NCBI GenBank assembly: GCA_035649895.1
Contig: DASRIS010000114.1
Span: forward strand, 1 to 32,365
Length of the DNA stretch: 32,365 nucleotides
Reading direction: 5' to 3'
From: DASSUC01 sp035649895
GTDB lineage: Bacteria; Actinomycetota; Actinomycetes; Mycobacteriales; Micromonosporaceae
Positions 1 through 8,400 of this stretch are shown piece by piece. The notes below the pieces were generated by a model that saw nothing but the letters and a program-made list of their open reading frames with translations, was not told the DNA's origin and did not search any database. A program made the translations under genes and the position numbers. Position 1 is the stretch's first letter, and every line of letters starts with the position of its first letter.

Positions 1-150
1 GTGGACGCCGAGCTGGGCACGCTGGAGCCCGGCAAGCGGGCCGACCTGGTCATCGCCGAAGGGGACCCGCTCGACGTCGCCGGTCTCGGCAAGCGGGTGC
101 TCGCCGTCTACCAGGACGGCATTCTCGTGTCCGAGGGCCACCCGCTCTGA
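1..150 (+). CDS. Amidohydrolase-family protein, C-terminal end only
   Basis: Only the last 49 residues are in the window; the gene begins upstream. The tail reads through LEPGKRADLVI, then a GDPLDV segment and a closing VYQDGILVSEG strand, ending at TGA 148-150. The 'G.L.PGK.ADLV' signature followed by 'dPL' and 'V..G..V' is the C-terminal beta-sandwich strand set of metal-dependent amidohydrolases (imidazolonepropionase/prolidase-like and dihydroorotase-like groups). The metal-binding residues and the substrate-defining part lie outside the window, so the substrate cannot be stated. It ends about 147 bp before the NRPS start and is probably a separate transcription unit. Confidence 0.75.
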   Translation: MDAELGTLEPGKRADLVIAEGDPLDVAGLGKRVLAVYQDGILVSEGHPL

Positions 151-238
151 CCGTCCATGTCAGATGGTCACCTTGGCGCGCAGGCCCTTACCAGGCGACC
201 CGGACGCACCCCGCACATGTTGCCACCGTCACATAACG

Positions 239-258
239 CCAGTTCTATGACAAACTGG
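239..258. promoter_or_regulatory. Inverted repeat upstream of the NRPS operon
   Basis: CCAGTT (239-244) and AACTGG (253-258) form a perfect 6-bp inverted repeat with an 8-nt spacer, 39 bp before the NRPS start. A possible -35 (TTGCCA, 220-225) lies just before it and any -10 would fall inside it, though no good -10 hexamer is visible. An operator or promoter element is an inference from position. The 146-bp gap before the operon holds no other recognisable element. Confidence 0.3.
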
Positions 259-296
259 TACGACGAACGTGTCGACAACCGTACGTGGAGGCTCGC

Positions 297-3200
297 ATGT
301 CGTCGTCCCGTACAGACCAGGCCGATGCCGGCCGGCCGGTGTTCGAGCTGTTCGAGGAGTGGGCCCGGCGGGACGCCGACCGGACCGCGGTCTTCGACGG
401 GTCCCGCCACATCTCCTACGGCGAGCTCAACGCCTCGGCCAACCGGCTGGCGCGCTGGCTGCGGGGACGGGGCGTCGGACCGGAGTGCGTGGTCGGCGTC
501 CACTTCGAGCGCTGCCTCGAGCTCGTCATCGGTGCCCTCGCCATCCTCAAGGCAGGCGCCGGCTACCTGCCCATGGACCCCGCCAACCCACCCGGGCGGA
601 TCGGTCAGATGCTCACCGACGCCGGTGCCACGCTGGTGCTGTGCGGCGCCGGGCAGCTCACCCGGCTCCAGGCCGGGACGGCTGAGCCGGTCCCGATCGA
701 CACGCTCGACCTGACCGGCCACCCGGCCGGGAACCTCGGCCTCGCGGTGCGCCCCGACGACCTGGCCTACGTGGTCTACACCTCGGGCTCCACAGGCCGG
801 CCCAAGGGTGTGCTGGTGACCCATGCGGCACTGGGGCACCTCGTGCGGCGCGTCGGTTCGGCGTACCAGCTCGGCCCGGACGACCGGGCGGGCCTGGCGT
901 GCTCGCCCAGCTTCGACGTGTCGGTGTCGGAGGTGTGGCTGCCGCTCGCGGCGGGTGCCGGCATCGACATCGCGCAGACCGAGACCCTGCTGTCCCCGGA
1001 GGCGACCATCCGGTGGCTGGACGAGCGGCGGGTCACCATCACCGTGCTGCCCACGCCGCTGGCCGAGCGCGCCCTGCGCGCGCACTGGCCCGCCGGCATC
1101 GCCCTGCGGACGCTGCTCACCGGCGGTGACCGCCTGCACGTCTGGCCGGACCCCACCCTGTCGTTCCAGCTCATCAACAACTACGGGCCGGCGGAGAACA
1201 CGGTGATCTCCAGCTTCGGCGTGGTGCCGTCGAGCGGCCAGGCCGGGCTGCCCAGCATCGGCACGCCGGTGGACGGGACCACCGTGGAGATCCTCGACGC
1301 CGAGCTGCGGGCGTGCCCGGCCGGCGAGGTGGGCGAGATCTACCTGGGCGGCCCGCAGCTGGCCCGGGGCTACCTCGGCCGGCCGGACCTGACCGCGGAC
1401 CGGTTCGTGCCGCATCCCCGGCCGAGCCGACCCGGGGAGAGGCTCTACCGCACCGGCGACCTCGGCCGCCGCCTGCCGGCCGGCGCCATCGACTTCGTCG
1501 GCCGGGTCGACGACCAGGTGAAGGTGCGCGGCCAGCGCGTCGAGCTGGGTGAGGTCACCGCGGTGCTGGCCGGACACCCCGAGGTCTCGGCCGCGCACCT
1601 GGTCATGCACGCCGACGGCGCCTCGTCCCGCCTGGTGGCCTACGTCGCGCCCACGGACGTACGCCGCCTGCCGGCAGCCAGCCAGCTGCGCCGCTACCTG
1701 GCGGAGCGGCTGCCCGCGGCCATGGTGCCCGTGGCGTTCGTCGTCCTGGAGGCGCTGCCGCTCAACACCAACGGCAAGGTGGACCGCCAGGCCCTGCCAG
1801 CTCCCGACCTGCGCCGGACCGCGGACACCGGCCGCTACGTCGCACCGCGTACCCCCACGGAGCGCGGCATCGCCCAGATCTGGGGCGAGGTGCTGCACCT
1901 GGACCGGGTCGGCATCGAGGACAGCTTCGTCGACCTGGGCGGCCACTCCTTGCTGGCCACCCAGATCGTCGCCCGGACCGGCGAGATGTTCGGGGTCGAC
2001 GTGCCGATCCGGGAGGTCTTCGCCCGCCCGGTCCTCGCTGAGCTGGCCGAGGCGGTGGACACCCTGCGGACGGCCGCGACGGGGACGGGCCTTCCGCCGG
2101 TGGTGCCCGGTTCGGGCGGCCTGGTGTCACCGCTGTCGCTGGCCCAGCAACAGGTCTGGTTCATCGACGAGCTGTCGCCGGGAAACGCCGCATACCAGGC
2201 TCAGGCCACGATCCGCGTAGTCGGCCCGCTCGACCTGGACGTGCTGGCCCGGGCGCTGACGGAGATCACCCGGCGGCACGAGAGCCTGCGTACCACGTAC
2301 GAGGAGCGGGACGGGCAGCCCTGCCAGGTGGTGCACCCGCCGGCGGCGTACCCCCTTGCCCGGGCCGACCTCAGCGGCGTCGCCGTGCCGGAGCGCGAGG
2401 CCCGCCTCGAAGAGCTGGTACGCGAACAGATGCGGCGGCCCTTTGACGTGGGCGTGCTGCCGCTGACGCGGTGGACGGCCGTGCGGCTGGCACCGCAGGA
2501 GCACGAGCTCATCATGGTCGAGCACCACCTGGTGCACGACGGATGGTCCTTCGCCGTGTTCATGCAGGAGCTGGAGGCCCTCTACAACGCCTTCGTCACG
2601 GGCGAGGAGTCCGGGCTGCCGGAGCCGACCATCCAGTTCCGCGACTACGTGCAGTGGCAGCGCGACCTGCTCGGCTCCGCGACCATGCAACGCCAGCTCA
2701 GCTACTGGAAGGAGCGGCTGGCCGGCGCTGGCGTGCTGTCGCTGTCGACGGACCGGCCACGGCCCAAGGTGCCGGGCTTCCGCGGCCACGTGCTCCGGCT
2801 GGAGATGCCGGCAGGCCTGCCCGGCGCCATCCGCGACCTGTGCCGGCGCGAGGGTGCCAGCCCGTTCATGACGATGTACGCGGCGTTCGTCGCGCTGCTG
2901 CACCGGTACACGGCCGACACCGACATCTGCGTCGCCTCCGGCTTCGCCAACCGGCGGCGGCGGGAGACCGAGGCGCTGGTCGGCATGCTGGTCAACCCGG
3001 TCGTGCTGCGCCTGTGCCTGGACGGCACCACCACCTTCCGGACCCTGCTCGCGCGGGCCAGGGACGCCGTCCTGGAAGCCGCGGCCAACCAGGAGTGCCC
3101 GTTCCCGCTCGTGGTGCAGGCGCTCGGGCACGACCGCGACGTGTCCCGCAACCCGCTGGCCCAGGTGATGTTCAGCGCCCACGACTCCGCCGTGCGCAAC

Positions 3201-5447
3201 CCCGAGCTCGCCGGCGCGACCAGCACTATCTTCGAGCGCAGCAACGACACGGCCAAGGTGGACCTCAACGTCATCGTGGTGCCCCGGGCAAAGAGCGAGC
3301 TGGGCCGGCGTGAGCACACCGACGACCGGGTCACGGTGCTCTGGGAGTACGACCGCGACCTGTTCGACGCCGACACCATGCGGACCATGTCCGAGGCGTA
3401 CCTCCGGCTGCTGGCCGCCGCGGTCGCCGAGCCGGACGCCGCTGTGTCCCGGCTGCCGCTGCTCGACGGCCGGCAGGTGCGCAGCATCCTGGTGGACTGG
3501 AACCCGGGACTGGCCAGCCCGCCGCTGCCCCCGGCCGAGTCCATCCCCCAGCTGGTGGCTCGCCATGTGCGGGCGGCCCCGGATGCGCTGGCCATCGCTG
3601 AGGGTGCGCGGCTGGTGACCTACGGCGAGCTGTACCACCGGGCCGCCTGCCTGGCGGCGCGGTTGACCGACCTCGGCCTGGGCCCGGAGGGCATCGTCGG
3701 GGTGTGCCTGCCGCGCTGTGCCGATCTCGTCATCGTCGAGCTCGGCGTGCTCCTGGCGCGCGCCGCGTTCCTGCCGGTGGACCCGGCCCACCCCACGGAG
3801 CGCATCCGCGACCTGCTCGTCTCGTCTGGCGCCCGGGTGCTGGTCACCACTTCGGACCTGCGGGACCGGGTCGCCGCGCCCCTGCCGTCGCTGCTGGTGA
3901 GCGACATCGACGAGATGGCGGCCGGGCCGGGCGCCGGTCCGGACGCCCCGGCGCCCGGATACCACCCGGGCGACCTCGCGTACGTGATCTACACCTCGGG
4001 GTCTACCGGCCGGCCCAAGGGCGTGATGGTCCAGCAGGACACCTTCACCACCTTTGTGGCCTGGCATCGGGAGCGGTTCGCGCTCACCGCCGCCGACCGC
4101 ACCACGGTCGTCGGGTCGCCCAGCTTCGACCTGCAGATCTGGGAGTTCTGGCCGACCCTGACCGTCGGGGCGAGCATGCACCTGCCCCCCGACGAGATCC
4201 TGCTGTCAGCGCCTGACCTGCAGCAGTGGCTGGTCGACCAGCGCATCACGACGGCGCTGTTCCCCGCCCCGCTGGCCAGGCCGCTGCTGGAGCGGGAGTG
4301 GCCGGACCCCGGAGCGCTGCGCCTGTTCCACTCGGGCGGAGACCGGATGACCATACGGCCGCGCCCCGGGTTGGGCTTTGCGGTGTTCAACGCCTACGGC
4401 CCGACCGAGACCACGGTGATCATCACCACCGGCCCGGTGGCGCCCGACGAACCCGGCGCCGGGCTGCCCCACATCGGCTGGCCGAGCCCTGGCAGCACCG
4501 CGTACATCCTCGATCCCGAGCTCAACCCGGTGCCCCGGGGCGTCATCGGCGAGATATACCTCGGCGGCGCCCTGGTGGCGCGCGGCTACCTCGACCGGCC
4601 GGACCTCACCGCGGACCGGTTCGTGCCCGACCCGTTCTCCGCCAGGCCCGGCGCGCGCCTGTACCGGACCGGCGACATGGCCAGACACCTGCGAGACGGT
4701 GCCATCGACTACATCGGACGCGGCGACGACCAGGTGCAGATCCGTGGCCACCGCATCGAACCGGCCGAGGTGACCGCGACGCTGCGCACGCTCGCCCCGG
4801 TGCGCGACGCCTACACCACCGCGTACACCGATCCCGCGACCGGCCGCACCCAGCTGGTGGCGTATGTGACGGCCGCACCGGGGGCGGCCGCACCGGGCCC
4901 GGCCGAGATGCGTGAACACCTCAGCCGCCGGCTGCCCCCCGTCATGGTGCCCGCGGTCTACGTGGTGCTCGACGAGCTGCCGCGCACCACCAGCAGCAAG
5001 ATAGACCGGAGTGCCCTGCCGGCTCCCGACCTGTCCGCCCCGTCCGCCGGCGCGGAGGCGGCGCCACCGAGCGGCGAGTACGAGCGCCGGCTCGCCGCGA
5101 TCTGGTCGGCGGTCCTGGGTGTGCCCCGGATCGGCGTGCACGACGGCTTCTTCGACCTGGGCGGCCACTCCCTGCTCCTGGCCGAGGTGCGCCGCCGCAT
5201 CGCCGACGAGCTCGGCCGGCGGATCCCGCTCATGGCGCTGTTCGAACACCCCACCGTCGGCTCCCTCGCCGCATATCTCGAACACGGCCTCGAACACGGC
5301 CTCGAACACGGCCCCGACCACGGCCTCGACCAGGACGGAGACGGCCCAGCGGCGGCCGCGGAGCAGGAGCTGGGTGAGCGCAGGCGCAGCGGGCAGGACC
5401 GGCTACGCCGGCAGCGCGCGGCGCGCGCCGCAGGCATCGAGACGTAA
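297..5447 (+). CDS. Dimodular nonribosomal peptide synthetase, A-PCP-C-A-PCP
   Basis: It activates two amino acids, joins them, and holds the dipeptide on the second carrier. ATG 297 is preferred to GTG 285 because GGAGG sits at 287-291; this gives 1716 aa. A1 spans about residues 10-500 (YTSGSTGRPKG near 160, YRTGDLG, NGKVDR); PCP1 follows, with its phosphopantetheine Ser in GGHSLL near 550. A C domain with intact HHLVHDG near 742 comes next. A2 spans about 1065-1580 (second YTSGSTGRPKG near 1231, YGPTE, YRTGDM, SSKIDR), and PCP2 has its Ser near 1624. There is no N-terminal C domain, so this is a loading-type start with a free or later-capped amine, and no thioesterase, so the chain passes to the PKS 3 nt downstream. 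Specificity residues read by eye against GrsA are about D-V-S-V-L-G-N-V-I-K for A1 and D-L-W-L-F-S-A-V-I-K for A2. A1 shares L-G-N-V with leucine-type codes; A2 matches none I know. Confidence 0.95.
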   Translation: MSSSRTDQADAGRPVFELFEEWARRDADRTAVFDGSRHISYGELNASANRLARWLRGRGVGPECVVGVHFERCLELVIGALAILKAGAGYLPMDPANPPGRIGQMLTDAGATLVLCGAGQLTRLQAGTAEPVPIDTLDLTGHPAGNLGLAVRPDDLAYVVYTSGSTGRPKGVLVTHAALGHLVRRVGSAYQLGPDDRAGLACSPSFDVSVSEVWLPLAAGAGIDIAQTETLLSPEATIRWLDERRVTITVLPTPLAERALRAHWPAGIALRTLLTGGDRLHVWPDPTLSFQLINNYGPAENTVISSFGVVPSSGQAGLPSIGTPVDGTTVEILDAELRACPAGEVGEIYLGGPQLARGYLGRPDLTADRFVPHPRPSRPGERLYRTGDLGRRLPAGAIDFVGRVDDQVKVRGQRVELGEVTAVLAGHPEVSAAHLVMHADGASSRLVAYVAPTDVRRLPAASQLRRYLAERLPAAMVPVAFVVLEALPLNTNGKVDRQALPAPDLRRTADTGRYVAPRTPTERGIAQIWGEVLHLDRVGIEDSFVDLGGHSLLATQIVARTGEMFGVDVPIREVFARPVLAELAEAVDTLRTAATGTGLPPVVPGSGGLVSPLSLAQQQVWFIDELSPGNAAYQAQATIRVVGPLDLDVLARALTEITRRHESLRTTYEERDGQPCQVVHPPAAYPLARADLSGVAVPEREARLEELVREQMRRPFDVGVLPLTRWTAVRLAPQEHELIMVEHHLVHDGWSFAVFMQELEALYNAFVTGEESGLPEPTIQFRDYVQWQRDLLGSATMQRQLSYWKERLAGAGVLSLSTDRPRPKVPGFRGHVLRLEMPAGLPGAIRDLCRREGASPFMTMYAAFVALLHRYTADTDICVASGFANRRRRETEALVGMLVNPVVLRLCLDGTTTFRTLLARARDAVLEAAANQECPFPLVVQALGHDRDVSRNPLAQVMFSAHDSAVRNPELAGATSTIFERSNDTAKVDLNVIVVPRAKSELGRREHTDDRVTVLWEYDRDLFDADTMRTMSEAYLRLLAAAVAEPDAAVSRLPLLDGRQVRSILVDWNPGLASPPLPPAESIPQLVARHVRAAPDALAIAEGARLVTYGELYHRAACLAARLTDLGLGPEGIVGVCLPRCADLVIVELGVLLARAAFLPVDPAHPTERIRDLLVSSGARVLVTTSDLRDRVAAPLPSLLVSDIDEMAAGPGAGPDAPAPGYHPGDLAYVIYTSGSTGRPKGVMVQQDTFTTFVAWHRERFALTAADRTTVVGSPSFDLQIWEFWPTLTVGASMHLPPDEILLSAPDLQQWLVDQRITTALFPAPLARPLLEREWPDPGALRLFHSGGDRMTIRPRPGLGFAVFNAYGPTETTVIITTGPVAPDEPGAGLPHIGWPSPGSTAYILDPELNPVPRGVIGEIYLGGALVARGYLDRPDLTADRFVPDPFSARPGARLYRTGDMARHLRDGAIDYIGRGDDQVQIRGHRIEPAEVTATLRTLAPVRDAYTTAYTDPATGRTQLVAYVTAAPGAAAPGPAEMREHLSRRLPPVMVPAVYVVLDELPRTTSSKIDRSALPAPDLSAPSAGAEAAPPSGEYERRLAAIWSAVLGVPRIGVHDGFFDLGGHSLLLAEVRRRIADELGRRIPLMALFEHPTVGSLAAYLEHGLEHGLEHGPDHGLDQDGDGPAAAAEQELGERRRSGQDRLRRQRAARAAGIET
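5277..5336 (+). repeat. 12-bp tandem repeat in the NRPS C-terminal tail
   Basis: Five units of CTCGAACACGGC (the last two diverged, reading CCCGACCACGGC and CTCGACCAGGAC) encode LEHG-type tetrapeptides just after PCP2. The tail is acidic and histidine-rich, then becomes basic (RRRSGQDRLRRQRAARA). It sits where a docking segment to the following PKS would be expected. A role as a docking helix or linker is inference. Confidence 0.85.
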
Positions 5448-5450
5448 GCA

Positions 5451-8400
5451 ATGGCGTACGCGGACTCCGAGCCCCCGGACCAGGGCTCGTTCGTGGGCGT
5501 GATCGGCATGGCCGGCCGGTTCCCGGGAGCGGCCTCGGTGGAGGAGCTCTGGCGCAACCTGTGCCAGGGTACGGAGTCCGTGGCGCCCCTGCCCGGCCCC
5601 GCCGCAGACCGTGCCGATACGCGGTTCGTGGCGGCGTACGGGGCCCTCGACCACGCCGACGAGTTCGACGCGGAGTTCTTCGGCTATGCGCCCAACGACG
5701 CGCTCATCATCGACCCGCAGCAGCGCCTGTTCCTGGAGTGCGCCCACGAGGCCCTGGAGCGGGCCGGGTACGCGTCCGCGGCCGGCCGGGGATCCGTCGG
5801 CGTGTTCGCCGGCGGCTCGGCCACCGAGTACCGCACGGCGGTGCGGTCCCAGCTGCACCGGCTGCCCTTCGTCGACGACTGGCAGCTGCGGCTCGCCACC
5901 GCGCCGGACTTCCTGGCCACCCGCGTCGCCCACAAGCTCGGGCTGGACGGCCCGGCGGTCTGCGTCCAGACCGCCTGCTCGACCTCCCTGGTCGCGGTGC
6001 ACCTGGCCGTGCAGGCGCTGCTCGCCGGCGACTGCCAGCTCGCGCTCGCCGGTGGCGCCTCGGTGCACGTGCCGGTCCCGCCCATCACCTATGTGGAAGG
6101 CGGCATCCTCGCCCGGGACGGCCACTGCCGTGCCTTTGACGCGGCCGCCACCGGCACCGTGGGCGGCGCCGCGGTCGCCGTCGTCGTGCTCAAGCCGCTG
6201 CTCGACGCGCTCGCCGACGGTGACCACGTGCACGCGGTGATCCGCGGCTCCGCGGTGAACAACGACGGCGGCGGCAAGGTCGGCTTCAGCGCGCCGAGCG
6301 TGGACGGCCAGGCGCGGGCGGTCCGGGCCGCGCAGGTGGTCGCCGGGGTCAGCGCCGACACCATCGGCTATGTCGAGGCGCACGGCACGGGCACCCGCCT
6401 GGGCGACCCGATCGAGGTCGCCGCGCTGACCAAGGCGTTCCGCGCCAGCACCGACCGGCGCGGGTACTGCGCGCTCGGCTCGGTGAAGACCAACATCGGC
6501 CACACGGACGCCGCGTCCGGCGCCTGCGGGCTGGTCAAGGCGGTGCTGGCGGTCGAGCACGGCGTGGTCCCGCCGAGCCTGCACTTCACGCACCCCAACC
6601 CGGAGATCGACTTCGCCGGTTCGCCGTTCGTGGTCAACGACTCCCTGCGGGCGTGGCCGGCACCGGGCGGCCTCCGCCGCGCGGGGGTGAGCTCGCTCGG
6701 CGTCGGCGGGACCAACGCCCATGTGGTGCTGGAGGAGGCGCCCCGGCGAGCATCATCGGGGCCGGCCCGCCCCCAGCACCTGCTGGTGGTCTCCGGCAAG
6801 AGCGCCGCTGCCCGGGACGAGGCGGGGCGGCGCCTCGCGGCGCACCTGGACGAGCACCCGGACGCAGACCTCGCCGACGTGGCGTGGACCCTGCAGGTGG
6901 GCCGGGAGGCGCACCGGTTCCGGCGGTTCGCGGTCGGTCGGGACCGGTCTACGGCCGCATCCCTCACCGGCTTTGGTGCCGGTGCTAGTGCCGGGGTGAG
7001 CCCGACCGTCGGCTGCGGGGACGCCGCCGGGCCGCGGCCGCAGCTCGTCTTCATGTTTCCGGGGCAGGGCGGCCAGCACGTCGGCATGGCCCGGGAGCTG
7101 TACGACACCGAGCCGGTGTTCCGTACCGCTCTGGACGAGTGCGCCCAGGCCGCCGCCGCGGTGCTCGGCATGGACCTGCGGGACGTCCTGTACTCCGCGG
7201 GCGGTGACGTGCAGGCTGGCGGCGCGGCGGCGGAGCGGCTCGCCACCATCGCCGTTGGCCAGCCGGCGGTGTTCGCCGTGGAGTACGCAGCGGCCCAGCT
7301 GCTGCTGGACTGGGGGGTACGTCCAGCCGCGGTGGTGGGTCACAGCCTCGGCGCGTACGCGGCGGCCTGCGTCGCCGGCGTGATGTCGCTGCCGGACGCC
7401 ATGCACCTGGTGGCGCGGCGAGGTCAGCTGCTCCAGTCGCTGCCCGGCGGCGGCATGGCGGCGGTCCGGCTGGCGGAGGCCGAGACCCTGCCGCTGCTGC
7501 CCGCAGGACTGTCGGTGGCGGCGGTCAACGGTCCGCACCAGTGCACGGTGTCGGGACCGGTCGGGCAGGTGACGGCGTTCGTCGACGAGCTGGCCGCCCG
7601 CGATGTCGAGGCGCGGGTCCTGCCCATCGCCACGGCCGGTCACTCCGCCGTCGTCGAACCGGTCGTCGAGGAGTTCGCCAGGGCCGTGGGCGGGGTGGAC
7701 CTCCGGCCGGCAGCGGTGCCGTTCCTGTCGGACACCACCGGCACCTGGGTAGCGCCGGACCAGGTGCGCACCGTCTCCTACTGGGCCACCCACCTGCGCG
7801 AGACGGTGCAGTTCGGTCGGGCGCTGGCGACGCTCTTCGACGGGCCCCGGCGGGCGCTGGTAGAGGTCGGTCCGGGCCGGACGCTGGTCACGCTGGCCCG
7901 CCAGCATCCGGAGATCGGGCAGCACCTCGCCGTACAGACCCTGCCGCACCCTATCGACGAGACCTCCGACCTGGCGGTGTTTCTCGGCGCCATCGGACAC
8001 CTGTGGGCGGCGGGCACCCCCATCTCGTGGCACCGGCTGTACCAGGGCCAGCAGCGGCACCGCGTCATCCTGCCCACCTATCCGTTCTCCCGGCGGCGAT
8101 ATCTGGTACGGGCAGCGCCGCAGCCCCCGGGACTGCGCGTCGACACCCCTGTCGCCGCTTCGGACACCGGACCCGACCTTGTCGTGGCGGGCGCCGTGGA
8201 TCTCCCTCGCATCCCGGGCGCCGCGGCGCCGTCGGAGTCCCCCGAGCCTCCGGAGTCCCCTGAGCAGCCGGAGCCGCCGGAGTCCGCGGAGCCGTCGGAG
8301 CCGCAGGAGTCCGCAGGGTCCGCGGGTGAGGCCGAGCGGGCGCTACAGGTGGCGTTCGCGCAGGCGCTCGGCCTGGAGCGGATCGGCTCCAGCGACGACT

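Noticed and set aside
168..5321. Long minus-strand open frames opposite the NRPS (for example 168-1946, 2127-4181, 4206-5321)
   Set aside because: They mirror the GC-biased codon positions of the NRPS, have Arg/Gly/His-rich translations without any domain, and lack ribosome-binding sites.
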